Source of the DNA: Gammaproteobacteria bacterium LSUCC0057
GTDB taxonomy: Bacteria > Pseudomonadota > Gammaproteobacteria > Pseudomonadales > Porticoccaceae
Direction of reading: 5' to 3'
DNA length: 64,000 bases
Assembly: GCA_004535795.1 (NCBI GenBank)
Contig: SPIA01000002.1
Location: forward strand, 244,736 to 308,735
The position numbers and the translations under genes were made by a program. The notes below the pieces were generated by a model, which made no database searches, had not been told where the DNA came from, and saw only the letters and a list, made by a program, of their open reading frames with translations. The stretch's first letter is position 1. Each line of letters begins with the position of its first letter. Below are positions 16,760-25,957 of the stretch, in pieces.

Positions 16760-17956
16760 GACGCCGCCGGTCTGCACCCGGACAATAGTGGCGCGGCGCA
16801 ATGGCAGCCGCACCTCGCCCTCGCGATGGCGCTGCAGTAGCACCAAGCCGCGCTCGTCGACCGCCACCAACTCGCCCTGGTGGGGCTGTCGCCGCTGCGC
16901 GACATAGACCTGCGCAGGGCGCCCCAGCTGAGCGGAGAGCTGCTGCCACGGCTGGCGCTGAAACTGTTCGCCCGACGGCACCGGCAGCGGTTGTGGCGAC
17001 TCGGCGACCGCCGTCTGCGGTGCCGCCAACACCGCCAACTCAGCCACCGCCAACCGCTCGCCAGCCAGCTCTAACTGCAGGTCGCTACCGGCGTCGAGCC
17101 GGTGTCCGCCGGCCAACCCCAACCATTCGGCAACACTGTATTCACTGCGGCGCACTGATAGCCGCAACGGCTGTGGCGCCGCCAGCCAGTCGGCCAGCCG
17201 CGGCGGCTGTGAGCGCAAGCGCAGCGGCCCCAGCTGCCAATAGTGCTGCTCGGCACGCCACTGCGCCAAGGTTTGTTGCGCCTGCTCGGCACACTGTTGG
17301 TAGTGCTTCTGCAGAGCGTCACTGTCGGGTTGTAGGGTCAACTGCAGTGCCTCTAACTGCGGCCACATCGCCAGTGACAGCTCGGTCATATCGGCGCGCT
17401 GAGTCTGCAACCGCGCGTTCAGCAGTAACGCGCCGACCGGCTCGAGCCGCAGCGTCGCCAGCAGCGAAAATTCGCCAAAAATAGCATTCTCTAACAGCTC
17501 GCCGTGCAGCGCCGCCACCGCGTAGCCGCGGCTGTCAACGCTCAGATCAGCCCAGCTGCCGCTGCTCTGGCAAGCGGCCGGGGCCCGTGCCGCCCATTGT
17601 TCGAACAGCGCGCCGCGACGGTAGAGCTCGACTCGCGGCGCGGCAAAACTGAGCGCAGCCGACGGCCGCAAACCCAGCAGCAACTGCAGCGGCGACAATC
17701 CGGTAATGGTTAGCGTTGGAATAGAGAGGTAGTCGGCGGTGGGGGCGCTGGAGATGCGCAGATCGCGTAACGCAAGGGTGCCGGCAAACGGATTGACCGC
17801 ATAGCCGGCGTAGGAAAAATACCACCGCTGCTGGAGTTGCAGCCGCTGCTGGTCGAGCCACTGACCGCTGCGCCAGTGCGCCAGCGCCACCGCCAGCAGC
17901 GCCAGGGCCACCAACCACAGCGCCGCGCGAACGGTGTTGGTCGCTACAGCGGCCAC
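16745..17956 (-). CDS. Uncharacterised membrane-anchored protein
   Basis: 403 residues that I do not recognise. The N-terminus has one transmembrane helix (about residues 10-28, [19 protein letters not shown]), so it is probably a periplasmic protein anchored in the inner membrane. The body is rich in Leu, Gln and Ala with short beta-like segments ([20 protein letters not shown]) that vaguely recall AsmA-like repeats. This is a weak impression. It starts with GTG and lies 13 bp after gcvH, so it may be cotranscribed with it. Confidence 0.65.
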   Translation of the reverse strand: MAAVATNTVRAALWLVALALLAVALAHWRSGQWLDQQRLQLQQRWYFSYAGYAVNPFAGTLALRDLRISSAPTADYLSIPTLTITGLSPLQLLLGLRPSAALSFAAPRVELYRRGALFEQWAARAPAACQSSGSWADLSVDSRGYAVAALHGELLENAIFGEFSLLATLRLEPVGALLLNARLQTQRADMTELSLAMWPQLEALQLTLQPDSDALQKHYQQCAEQAQQTLAQWRAEQHYWQLGPLRLRSQPPRLADWLAAPQPLRLSVRRSEYSVAEWLGLAGGHRLDAGSDLQLELAGERLAVAELAVLAAPQTAVAESPQPLPVPSGEQFQRQPWQQLSAQLGRPAQVYVAQRRQPHQGELVAVDERGLVLLQRHREGEVRLPLRRATIVRVQTGGVSVAQ

Positions 17957-17969
17957 CGCTCAGCAGCAG

Positions 17970-18353
17970 TTAGGCGATCGCGTCAGCGTAACCGTCGCTG
18001 TCGAGCAGCTGCTCAAGCTCGCTGAGATCGGCCGGCTTAACGCGGAAGAACCAACCGTCGCCGTAGGGCGAGCGGTTGACGGTCTCGGGCTCATCTTCCA
18101 ACAGCGGATTAACCTCAAGCACTTCGCCGGTGAGCGGTGCATAGATGTCTGAGGCTGCTTTAACCGACTCAACTACCGCCACCTCGGCACCGGCATCGAG
18201 CGCGCTACCCACCTCTGGTAGCTCGACAAAGACCACGTCGCCGAGCTCGTCTTGAGCGTGGTCGGTAATACCCACTACCACGCTGCCGTCGCTCTCAAGG
18301 CGCACCCACTCGTGGCTGCTGGCGTATTTTAATTCGGTTGGGATCTCGCTCAT
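17970..18353 (-). CDS. gcvH: Glycine cleavage system H protein
   Basis: Lipoyl carrier that shuttles the aminomethyl group between the P, T and L proteins of glycine cleavage. 127 residues. The start [18 protein letters not shown] and the lipoylation site [19 protein letters not shown] (Lys in ESVKAAS) are canonical. GGAG lies 6 bp before the ATG. The gcvT and gcvP genes are not next to it. I saw no glycine-riboswitch-like structure in its leader. Confidence 0.97.
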   Translation of the reverse strand: MSEIPTELKYASSHEWVRLESDGSVVVGITDHAQDELGDVVFVELPEVGSALDAGAEVAVVESVKAASDIYAPLTGEVLEVNPLLEDEPETVNRSPYGDGWFFRVKPADLSELEQLLDSDGYADAIA

Positions 18354-18458
18354 AAGGCACTCCAAAGGCACGACCGATCGCTTCGGTACAACAGGGTTGT
18401 GAACAGTGTATTGAAGCGACGATTCTACCCGCCCCGCGCGGGCGAGACCAACCCTTTG

Positions 18459-18707
18459 TCAGAGTTTATTTAACGGTATTTTCAGGTAGCTGTAGCCATC
18501 TAATACGGCCGGTGGGCAGAGGCCAGTACGCAGTTTGAGCACAATTAACGGCACCATCAGCCGCGGCAGGGTGGGCGTGGACCTGCAAAATTTATAGCAG
18601 GGTGAGTGACCGCTAGCGCTGCCCACCAGCAGGGAGGAGAACCTGCCGTTCTCTGGGTGGTATTGGTCACCCAGCGGCAAGGCCTCTGTTGCTGGTGGTC
18701 GAAGCAA
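18459..18707 (-). other. Orphan 82-codon ORF or structured intergenic element
   Basis: The 436-bp gap between gcvH and the SLC13 gene holds one open frame, whose product includes LGDQYHPENGRFSS and AVLDGYSYLKIPLNK. It has no recognisable domain, no convincing ribosome-binding site, and a composition unlike its neighbours (less GC-rich, many Ser and Pro). It looks more like a dispersed or structured non-coding element that happens to be open than a gene, but I cannot decide from one copy. Confidence 0.3.
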
Positions 18708-18789
18708 GCGCCAGCATTATATTGATAAGTTGTATGTATATACCTGAAGAGTATATTGTTGCTGCTCTCAACAATACCACCACAACCCT

Positions 18790-20598
18790 ATGACCGACCC
18801 CACCGTTTTTAACGCCAACATCGCCATCACACTGGCACTTACCGCCACCACTGCGCTGCTGTTTCTTGTCGATCGCTGGCGCGTCGACGTCTGCGCACTG
18901 TTGATATTGGCGCTGTTGGGGTTGCTCAATGAACTGCCCAGCCTCAACTTGCTGCCGCGCGACGGTCTTTACAGCGGTCTCGCCAGTGGCGCGGTGATGA
19001 CCGTGATCGGCATCACCGCGCTCGGCTACGCGGTCGATCGCAGCGGCGTACTCGACGGCCTCAGCCGGCGGTTGGCGCGCAACCGTCCGCATGAGCGGCA
19101 ACTGCGGCTGACGCTCACCAGCGGCGGGGCGCTGCTATCGGGGGTGATGCAGAACATCGCCGCCATCTCGCTGTTTATTCCCATCGTCAGCCGTCTGGCG
19201 CGGCGGCTGCAGATCGACATTGGCCGACTGCTGTTGCCGGTCGCATTTATGATCATTATCGGCGGTAACTTAACACTCATTGGCTCTGGGCCGCTGATCT
19301 TAGTCAACGACCTGCTGCCCAGTGGCAGCGACCCTTTTCATCTGCTCGATGTCACCCCGATCGGCCTAGCGCTGGTCGTCTGCTGCGGCTTATTGTGGTT
19401 TTTACTGCCCGATCAACTGCTGCCGCAAAGAACTGGCGAGCCGCGCAACAGCCACTCACTGCAGCGCTATCAGGCGCTTTATCAGGTCGCTGGCAAGCTT
19501 AGACAGTTTTCTGTAAGTGAGCGATCACTATTAGCTAACATGACGGTCGGCCAACTTGAACAGCGCTTTGCGGTGGAACTGCTGGCGCTGCGCAGCGACG
19601 AAGTGATCCTCTCGCCGCACCGCGCACTGAGTCTGTGCGACGCCCGCGCGCTGGCCGTAGTTGGCGACGACGACGCCTGCGCGGCGATGGCCGCAGCACT
19701 GGCGCTGAGCGATGCCGGCGACGAGCTGCTCGACGAAGCGCTGAGCCCCGATGTCTCCGGTTTTGCCGAGGTGGTGGTGCGCCCCGGTACCGCGCTGATC
19801 GATCGCGCCATCGGCGAGATCCGCATTCGCAAACAGTTTGGTCTCACCCCGGTGGCGATTTTTCGCGGCCAACAACTTATCCACCAGCGCCTTCGCGAGG
19901 TGACCCTGCAGGCCGGTGACACCCTGCTCTGCCACGTGCGCTGGCGCGACTTGGCGGCGCTGCGCAACGGCAGCGAGTTCGCGGTGCTCGACAACGATTT
20001 TCCCGACAGCCCGAGCGGCACCAGCCGCGGCAAACTGCTAACCATCGCCACCCTCACCCTAGCGGCGGCGCTGTTTAGCCCACTGCCGCTAGCCTTGGTG
20101 TTCTTGACCGCTGCGGTCGCGCTGGTAGTGAGCGGCGTTGTCACCATTAACCAAACCTATCAGGCGATCAGTTGGCAGACGGTCTTCTTGCTGGCGGGGT
20201 TAATTCCGCTGGGCAATGCCATTGTCTACACCGGCACCGCCGACTGGCTCACCGGCGAACTGCTGGCCATGCTGCCGGCGGCACCGAGTGCGCTGCTGCT
20301 ACATACCACCTTTGCGCTGGCGACGATGTTGGCGACTCTCTTTTTATCCAATATCGGTGCCACCGTGGTGCTGGTGCCGATCGCGCTACAGATGGCAGCG
20401 ACGCTGGGCATTGATCCGCGGCCGCTGGCGCTGCTGGTGGCGGTGTGCGCCTCTAACTCGTTCCTGATGCCGACCCACCAGGTCAACAGCCTGATTATGA
20501 GCGTCGGCAACTACAGCAACCGCGACTTTTTGCGCGCCGGGGCGGTTATCTCGCCGGCTTATCTCGCGGTGGCGGTAGCGGTGTCGCTACTGCTTTAG
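18790..20598 (+). CDS. SLC13/DASS-type permease with two RCK_C (TrkA_C) domains
   Basis: 602 residues. Hydrophobic helices at both ends form a divalent-anion/citrate transporter fold (TLTSGGALLSGVMQNIAAIS, IIIGGNLTLIGSGPLILV and, late, LFLSNIGATVVLVPIALQMA). Between them (about residues 230-410) are two soluble TrkA_C domains, the second ending VTLQAGDTLLCHVRWRDLAA. This layout is typical of bacterial anion:Na+ symporters for sulfate, phosphate or dicarboxylates; the substrate is not evident. The ribosome-binding site is weak. The gene is convergent with srkA, overlapping it by 4 bp. Confidence 0.9.
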   Translation: MTDPTVFNANIAITLALTATTALLFLVDRWRVDVCALLILALLGLLNELPSLNLLPRDGLYSGLASGAVMTVIGITALGYAVDRSGVLDGLSRRLARNRPHERQLRLTLTSGGALLSGVMQNIAAISLFIPIVSRLARRLQIDIGRLLLPVAFMIIIGGNLTLIGSGPLILVNDLLPSGSDPFHLLDVTPIGLALVVCCGLLWFLLPDQLLPQRTGEPRNSHSLQRYQALYQVAGKLRQFSVSERSLLANMTVGQLEQRFAVELLALRSDEVILSPHRALSLCDARALAVVGDDDACAAMAAALALSDAGDELLDEALSPDVSGFAEVVVRPGTALIDRAIGEIRIRKQFGLTPVAIFRGQQLIHQRLREVTLQAGDTLLCHVRWRDLAALRNGSEFAVLDNDFPDSPSGTSRGKLLTIATLTLAAALFSPLPLALVFLTAAVALVVSGVVTINQTYQAISWQTVFLLAGLIPLGNAIVYTGTADWLTGELLAMLPAAPSALLLHTTFALATMLATLFLSNIGATVVLVPIALQMAATLGIDPRPLALLVAVCASNSFLMPTHQVNSLIMSVGNYSNRDFLRAGAVISPAYLAVAVAVSLLL

Positions 20599-21593
20599 GG
20601 CTGCAGTGTGATAGCGGGCTCATGGAGCGCCGCCAACTGCTCGCGCAGGGTGAGAATCTGGTCGCCCCAGTAGCGCGGCTGTGCGTACCAAGAGAACGCC
20701 CGCGGAAATGCCGGGTCGCTCCAGCGACGGCCTATCCAAGCGCTGTGATGTATTAGCCGCAGTGTTCGCAGCGGCTCTATCAGTGCCAACTGCCGCGCGT
20801 CAAAGTGGTAAAACTGCTGGTAGCCGTCGACAATTTCGTCGAGCTGGCGGCGCTGCTCGTCGCGGTTACCACTGAGCAGCATCCAAATATCTTGTATCGC
20901 CGGCGCCATGCGCGCGTCGTCAAAGTCGACAAACAGCGGCCGCTCGTCGCGCCACAGTATATTGCCGGCGTGGCAGTCGCAGTGGCTGCGCAAAAAATGT
21001 TGCTGCTGGGTGGCCAGCTGCGGTTTGATCTCCGCCAGCAGCTGTTCGGCGACCGTGGCATAGGCTTCGCGCAGATCGGCAGGCACTGCGTTGGCGACCA
21101 CGAAGTCGACCGCTTCGCGGCCAAATTGCTGCCAACTTAACGCCGGCCGCGCGACAAAATCGCGCACCGCGCCCTGGGCGTGGAAGCGTCCCAGCAATTT
21201 GCCCAGCAGGTGCAGATTGTCGAGGTTGTCGAGCTCCGGGGCGCGGCCGCCGCGGCGCTCAAACAGCGCGAAGTAAAAATCGCCGTCGCTGTGCAGGGTG
21301 GCGCCGTCAATCGCCAGCGGCGCCACTACCGGCAGCTCGGCAGCAGCCAGCTCGGCGGTAAAGGCGTGCTCTTCAAGGATCGCCTCGCGGCTCCAGCGAC
21401 CGGGGCGGTAGAACTTGGCGATCAACGGCGTCGACTGCTCGATGCCAACTTGATAGACGCGGTTTTCGTAGCTGTTGAGCGCCAACAACCGGTAGTCGCT
21501 GAGGTAGCCGAGTGACTCGACGGCGTCGATGACCCGCTCCGGACTGAGCAAACTGTAGGGGTGGTCGCTGGCAGTGCCCGCCGTGTCACTCAT
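20595..21593 (-). CDS. srkA: Stress response serine/threonine kinase SrkA (YihE/RdoA)
   Basis: 332 residues of the APH-like kinase family, close to E. coli YihE. Motifs: LNSYENRVYQVG, LIAKFYRPGRWSREAILEEH for the nucleotide-binding lobe, SHCDCHAGNILWRD for the catalytic loop, VDFDDARMAPAIQDIWML for metal binding, and the conserved WADPAF-like RRWSDPAFPRAFSWY. The catalytic loop reads HCD where relatives have HGD, with the Asp kept. It counters stress-induced death in E. coli. Its start overlaps the stop of the following FAH-family gene by 4 bp. Confidence 0.92.
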   Translation of the reverse strand: MSDTAGTASDHPYSLLSPERVIDAVESLGYLSDYRLLALNSYENRVYQVGIEQSTPLIAKFYRPGRWSREAILEEHAFTAELAAAELPVVAPLAIDGATLHSDGDFYFALFERRGGRAPELDNLDNLHLLGKLLGRFHAQGAVRDFVARPALSWQQFGREAVDFVVANAVPADLREAYATVAEQLLAEIKPQLATQQQHFLRSHCDCHAGNILWRDERPLFVDFDDARMAPAIQDIWMLLSGNRDEQRRQLDEIVDGYQQFYHFDARQLALIEPLRTLRLIHHSAWIGRRWSDPAFPRAFSWYAQPRYWGDQILTLREQLAALHEPAITLQP

Positions 21594-22258
21594 TGTTGCG
21601 CGCGCGCCGCGAACACCTGTGGCTGCAGCGGCCGCGGTGTCCAGTGCAGCTCGAGCGCGTCACCGCTGCAGAGCGGGCCGACACCGGCCGGCGTTCCGGT
21701 CAGCACCACATCGCCTGGCTGCAGGGTGAAAAACGGTGCGATCGCCTCCAGCAGTGCCGGCACTGGGGTCAGCATCTGGCTGCTGTCGCCGCGCTGGCGG
21801 CACTCACCATTGCAGTAGAGGGCAAACTGTTGCGCAGCCAGATCGATATCGTCGCTGTACGGCAACCACGGGGTAATTGGGCAGGCGCGATCAAACGCTT
21901 TGGCTTTCTCCCACGGCAGCCGCTGCTGTTTGAGCGTCTCTTGCAGCTCGCGCAAGGTTAAATCCAACGCCAACCCCAGCCCGGCGATAGCGGCCTTACC
22001 GGCGCGCGGCGCACCGATCAACAGTGCCAGCTCGGTCTCAAAGTGACAGGCGCCAAACTGCTGCGGCCACTGCAGCGGCTCATCGATGGCGCACAGCGCG
22101 GTGGCCGGCTTCATAAACAGCACCGGCTGCTTGGGAATGGGGTTGTTTAACTCAGCGGCGTGGTCAGCGTAATTGCGCCCGACGCAGACCACCTTGCCGA
22201 CCGGCAGCGGGACCGAGGAGCCGTCCAGCCAGCGATGCTGGTAGGCCGCGCTAGTCAA
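21590..22258 (-). CDS. Fumarylacetoacetate hydrolase family protein (YcgM-like)
   Basis: About 222 residues of the FAH fold. Seen: VGKVVCVGRNYADHAAELNN, VLFMKPATALC, FETELALLIG (metal ligands), LTLRELQETLKQQRLPWEKA, KAFDRACPITPW and GDVVLTGTPAGVGPL. It resembles E. coli YcgM, a family acting on acylpyruvates or oxaloacetate; the substrate here is not known. No ATG fits. A TTG overlapping the stop of the preceding D-2-hydroxyacid dehydrogenase gives the length expected from YcgM, and a TTG twelve codons further upstream is possible. Confidence 0.87.
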   Translation of the reverse strand: MTSAAYQHRWLDGSSVPLPVGKVVCVGRNYADHAAELNNPIPKQPVLFMKPATALCAIDEPLQWPQQFGACHFETELALLIGAPRAGKAAIAGLGLALDLTLRELQETLKQQRLPWEKAKAFDRACPITPWLPYSDDIDLAAQQFALYCNGECRQRGDSSQMLTPVPALLEAIAPFFTLQPGDVVLTGTPAGVGPLCSGDALELHWTPRPLQPQVFAARAQQ

Positions 22259-23639
22259 ACAGCTTGCCCGGATTGAGAATACCTTTGGGGTCAAAGCTGC
22301 GGCGGATAGCCCGCATCAGCGCAATCTCTTCGCTGCTCTTGCTGTGTTTCAAGTAGGGCTTTTTCAGCAAACCGACACCGTGTTCGGCAGAGATGCTGCC
22401 CTGATAGCGCTCCACCAATTCAGAGACCTCGCTGCTCACTGAACTGCACTGCGCGACAAACTGCTCGAGTGCCAGCTCGGCGGGCTTGAGAATATTGAGA
22501 TGCAAATTGCCATCGCCGATGTGGCCGTACCAGACCACCTCAAAGCTCGGGTAGCGCTCGGCCACCAGCGCATCGACCTCGAGGATAAAGTCGGGCATTT
22601 TTGACACTTTCACCGATATATCGTTTTTATACGGCTTGTAGTGCCACAGTGTCTCGGAGATATCTTCGCGCAGCTTCCACAAGTTAGCCGCTTGGCTGAG
22701 GCTCTGACTGACCACCCCGTCACTCACCAGCTCGGCCTCCAAGCACTGTTCAAACAGCGCCATTGCGGTATCGAGCTGGTCGCCGCCCTGCTCAAACTCG
22801 AGCAGTGCATAAAATGGCGCCTGCGACTCAAACGGTCGCGCCAAGCCGGTGTGCTCGGTGACGCGACACAGCGCCGCCTCGGAAAAAAATTCAAACGCGG
22901 TGAGATCCATCGCCGCGGTGTACTTCTCCAGCACGGTCATAATCGAGGGGAAATCGTTGACCCCCAGCACCAGCACCGCCAGATCGACCGGCGGCCGGGC
23001 CAGCTTGATGGTCGCTTCACAGATCAGCCCCAGCGTTCCCTCGGAGCCGATAAACAGGTGGCGTAGATCGTAGCCAGTGTTGTTTTTCAGCAGACCGCGG
23101 TTGAGCTCAAGCAGCTCGCCGGCACCGGTGACCACTTTCAAACCCAGCACCCAGTCGCGGGTCATACCGTAGCGAATGACTTTAATGCCGCCGGCATTGG
23201 TGGCGATGTTGCCACCGATTTGGCTGGAGCCGGCCGAGGCAAAATCGACCGGATAGTAGAGCCCATGCTGCTCGGCAAAGTTTTGCAATGCCTCGGTCAC
23301 CATGCCGGCGCCAACGGTCACTGAGCGGTCGATGGGGTTGAATTCGATCACCTCGTTGAGTCGGTCCAACGCAATCACCAACTCGCCATTTTTGGCCACG
23401 GCGCCGCCGCTGAGCCCGGTGCGCCCCCCCGAGGGGACCACCGCGACGTCGTATTGGTTGGCCAGCAAAACCAGCTGCTGCACCTCTTCAACACTCCCGG
23501 GCAGGGCGATTGCCGACGGCGCCGGCTGCCAGATAGTGGTGCGGTCAACGCCGTAGCGCTGCAGATCGGCAGCCTCAGCCAGCAGCCGCTTGGCGCCAAT
23601 GAGTTGTTGAACGGCGGCGATAAAGGGAGCGGGCAACAT
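22251..23639 (-). CDS. FAD-linked D-2-hydroxyglutarate dehydrogenase-like oxidoreductase
   Basis: 462 residues of the FAD-binding-4/FAD-oxidase-C family. The N-terminal FAD domain shows VVPSGGRTGLSGGAV, PVDFASAGSSQIGGNIATNA and GIKVIRYGMTRDWVLGLKVV. The C-terminal domain shows VWYGHIGDGNLHLNIL, with metal-binding histidines, and ISAEHGVGLLKK. D-lactate, glycolate and D-2-hydroxyglutarate enzymes share this fold. I favour D-2-hydroxyglutarate because the gene is divergent from serA, as in Pseudomonas, where it recycles the by-product of SerA. GGAGG lies 10 bp before the chosen ATG. Confidence 0.88.
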   Translation of the reverse strand: MLPAPFIAAVQQLIGAKRLLAEAADLQRYGVDRTTIWQPAPSAIALPGSVEEVQQLVLLANQYDVAVVPSGGRTGLSGGAVAKNGELVIALDRLNEVIEFNPIDRSVTVGAGMVTEALQNFAEQHGLYYPVDFASAGSSQIGGNIATNAGGIKVIRYGMTRDWVLGLKVVTGAGELLELNRGLLKNNTGYDLRHLFIGSEGTLGLICEATIKLARPPVDLAVLVLGVNDFPSIMTVLEKYTAAMDLTAFEFFSEAALCRVTEHTGLARPFESQAPFYALLEFEQGGDQLDTAMALFEQCLEAELVSDGVVSQSLSQAANLWKLREDISETLWHYKPYKNDISVKVSKMPDFILEVDALVAERYPSFEVVWYGHIGDGNLHLNILKPAELALEQFVAQCSSVSSEVSELVERYQGSISAEHGVGLLKKPYLKHSKSSEEIALMRAIRRSFDPKGILNPGKLFD

Positions 23640-23754
23640 GACTGGTGAGCCTCCAAAATAGAGCAAAGTTGCACAGTAAAAAGACGCCGCATGTTAACAT
23701 AGCTGCCCGTTGTTGAGACCGACTATTTACGCTACAAGCAGGAACCGCGCCGCT

Positions 23755-24984
23755 ATGCTGAACTTCTCTCTGGACAAATCGAAAATTAAATTTTTGCTGC
23801 TCGAGGGGCTACACCCGTCCTCGGTAGAGGCGCTGCGAGCGGCCGGTTACACCAATATTGAACAGCACGCCACGGCGCTCTCTGGCGATGAGCTGCTGGC
23901 AGCGATTAGCGATGCCCACTTTATTGGTATTCGCTCGCGCACCCAACTCAATGCCGAGGTCTTTGCCGCGGCGAAAAAACTCATCGGCGTCGGCTGCTTC
24001 TGTATTGGCACCAACCAGGTCGACCTCACCGCCGCCAGCCGTCACGGCGTGGTGGTGTTCAACGCCCCCTACTCGAATACCCGCAGCGTCGCCGAACTGG
24101 TGATCGCCGAGGCGATTATGTTGATGCGCGGCATCCCGGCTAAAAACGCCGCCGCCCACCGCGGCGAATGGCAGAAAAGCGCCGCCAACGCCCACGAGGT
24201 GCGCGGCAAGCTGCTGGCGGTGGTCGGCTACGGCAATATCGGCAGCCAGGTCAGTGTGTTGGCCGAATCGCTGGGTATGAAGGTGTGCTTTTACGACACC
24301 GTCAGCAAGTTGCCGATGGGCAATGCCGAACAGGTCCGCGACCTGCAGCAGCTGTTGGCCAGCGCCGATATTGTCACGCTGCATGTGCCCGATACCGCCG
24401 CCACCCGCAATATGTTCGGCCGCGAACAGCTGGCGGCGATGAAACCCGGCGCCGTGTTGATCAACGCCGCCCGCGGCCAGGTCATCGATATCGATGCGCT
24501 CACCGAACAGCTGCGCAGCGGCCACCTGGGCGGCGCTGCTATCGATGTCTTCCCGGTGGAGCCCAAAGGCAACAACGAAGAGTTTGTCTCGCCGTTGCGC
24601 GCCTTTGACAATGTCATTTTGACGCCGCACATCGGCGGCTCAACGCAAGAGGCGCAAGCCAATATCGGTGTTGAAGTGGCCGAAAAGCTGGCCACCTACA
24701 GCGACAGCGGCACCACCACCAGCGCGGTCAACTTTCCGCAAGTGGCGCTGCCGGCACAAGCCGACCGCCACCGCCTGCTGCATGTCCACCGCAACACCCC
24801 CGGGGTGATGACTGCTATCAACCAGATCCTCTCTGCGCACCAGATCAACATTGCTGCACAATACCTACAGACCTCCGGCGAAGTGGGTTATGTCGTGGTC
24901 GATATCGACGGCGAATACAGTGATGCCGCGATCGCCGACCTCAAAGCGGTGGCCGGCACAGTGCGCTGTCGAGTGCTGTTTTAA
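23755..24984 (+). CDS. serA: D-3-phosphoglycerate dehydrogenase
   Basis: First step of serine synthesis, oxidising 3-phosphoglycerate with NAD. 409 residues, as in E. coli SerA. Seen: IGVGCFCIGTNQVDLTAAS, the nucleotide-binding GKLLAVVGYGNIGSQVSVLA, LINAARGQVIDIDAL, VILTPHIGGSTQEAQANIG and a C-terminal ACT domain (about 340-409, VHRNTPGVMTAINQILSAHQ) that in E. coli senses serine. I chose the ATG of MLNFSLDKSKIK, 10 bp after AGGAA. SerA of this type can reduce 2-oxoglutarate to D-2-hydroxyglutarate, which fits its divergent neighbour. Confidence 0.97.
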   Translation: MLNFSLDKSKIKFLLLEGLHPSSVEALRAAGYTNIEQHATALSGDELLAAISDAHFIGIRSRTQLNAEVFAAAKKLIGVGCFCIGTNQVDLTAASRHGVVVFNAPYSNTRSVAELVIAEAIMLMRGIPAKNAAAHRGEWQKSAANAHEVRGKLLAVVGYGNIGSQVSVLAESLGMKVCFYDTVSKLPMGNAEQVRDLQQLLASADIVTLHVPDTAATRNMFGREQLAAMKPGAVLINAARGQVIDIDALTEQLRSGHLGGAAIDVFPVEPKGNNEEFVSPLRAFDNVILTPHIGGSTQEAQANIGVEVAEKLATYSDSGTTTSAVNFPQVALPAQADRHRLLHVHRNTPGVMTAINQILSAHQINIAAQYLQTSGEVGYVVVDIDGEYSDAAIADLKAVAGTVRCRVLF

Positions 24985-25103
24985 GCTGCGCGCGCACTCT
25001 AGCGCGCCCTGACAAAATCTCCTACACTGCAAACGCTGCTGTGCAACCCTGTTGCCCAGTTGCAGGTTGTTTTCACTAACAGGCAGATGTAGAGGTTTGC
25101 ACT

Positions 25104-25316
25104 ATGGCTGGAGAGCGTATTGCCGGCACCGTAAAGTGGTTTAACGACAGCAAAGGGTATGGTTTTATCGAGCGCGATGGTGGCGGTGATGTTTTTGTCC
25201 ACCACACCGCCATTCAGGCCGAGGGGTTTAAATCACTCAAAGAGGGCCAGCGCGTCACTCTTGAAGTGGTGGCCGGTCAGAAGGGCGACCAGGCGGAGAA
25301 CGTCGTCGCCGACTGA
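25104..25316 (+). CDS. Cold-shock domain protein (CspA family)
   Basis: A 70-residue single-stranded nucleic acid binding protein. The OB fold carries RNP1 (GYGFIERD, from KGYGFIE) and RNP2 (VFVHHTAI) and starts [15 protein letters not shown]. It is a single-gene unit between serA and a small membrane protein. A short hairpin (25341-25358, CTGCGAC/GTCGCAG) follows the stop without a clear T-tract. Which paralogue (CspA, CspD or CapB) is uncertain. Confidence 0.95.
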   Translation: MAGERIAGTVKWFNDSKGYGFIERDGGGDVFVHHTAIQAEGFKSLKEGQRVTLEVVAGQKGDQAENVVAD

Positions 25317-25465
25317 GGCTCGACACAGCCGCAGTGTTGCCTGCGACTGCGGTCGCAGAATTAAAGGTATCCTCTTGTGCTCTGCACCTCTACAGGGCAC
25401 TGGAATTTTTTTTCATAATAAGCTGCTAGGATGGACCCGCTGCAAACACTAGGAGCAAACTGTAG

Positions 25466-25900
25466 ATGTCAGTGTTATTCACTCGCATACGGCCCAAGTG
25501 GTTCACTCCGGTTGCCCAGCTGGCAATCCTCTGGTACCTCGCTGCACTGACGCTGCTAGTAGCTCAGCAGCTTGGCGAAACACCGCTCACTGCCGCTTTT
25601 TTTGCCGCCGAGCAACAGTTGGTCACTCTGCAACCGGCGTGGCTGACACTGCTCTCCGGCGCCACTCTGCTGCTGGGTGCCTGCGCCACTCTACTGCTGG
25701 CCACCAAAAAAGCGCCGGCGGTGGTACTAATGACCCTGACCTTTCTGCTCCATTTAATGCTGCTGCTGGAGCGCTCGCTGGGCGACTACTGGCAGCAGCT
25801 CGGCTTCAACGCCGTGGCTCAACCGTTGCTATTGACGGTGGTGGCCGGCTATCTGGTCTTTCTCAGCCACCGCGCCGGCGCCGCCGGCTGGCTGCGCTAA
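25466..25900 (+). CDS. Uncharacterised four-helix inner-membrane protein
   Basis: 144 residues with four predicted membrane helices: AILWYLAALTLLVAQQL, WLTLLSGATLLLGACATLLL, VVLMTLTFLLHLMLLL and PLLLTVVAGYLVFLS. The start MSVLFTRIRPKWFTP is basic, so the N-terminus is probably cytoplasmic. An AGGAG precedes the ATG. I do not recognise a family with confidence. It is monocistronic and closed by a strong bidirectional terminator shared with rpmG. Confidence 0.72.
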   Translation: MSVLFTRIRPKWFTPVAQLAILWYLAALTLLVAQQLGETPLTAAFFAAEQQLVTLQPAWLTLLSGATLLLGACATLLLATKKAPAVVLMTLTFLLHLMLLLERSLGDYWQQLGFNAVAQPLLLTVVAGYLVFLSHRAGAAGWLR

Positions 25901-25908
25901 GCGCTGCG

Positions 25909-25946
25909 CCATAAAAAAACCCAGCCGAAGCTGGGTTTTTTTATGG
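25909..25946. terminator. Bidirectional intrinsic terminator
   Basis: Arms CCATAAAAAAACCCAGC and its exact reverse complement flank a CGAA (TTCG on the other strand) loop. GC-rich stem plus T7 on each strand serves both the forward membrane-protein gene and the reverse rpmB-rpmG operon. Confidence 0.95.
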
Positions 25947-25957
25947 AAGCGAAACAG

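Noticed and set aside
23691-23700. ATGTTAACAT palindrome in the serA divergent gap as an operator
   Set aside because: Only 10 bp, AT-rich and without a second copy; too likely by chance.
24987-25010. GCGCGC/GCGCGC hairpin after serA as a terminator
   Set aside because: A stem is present, but no T run follows, so I do not call it.
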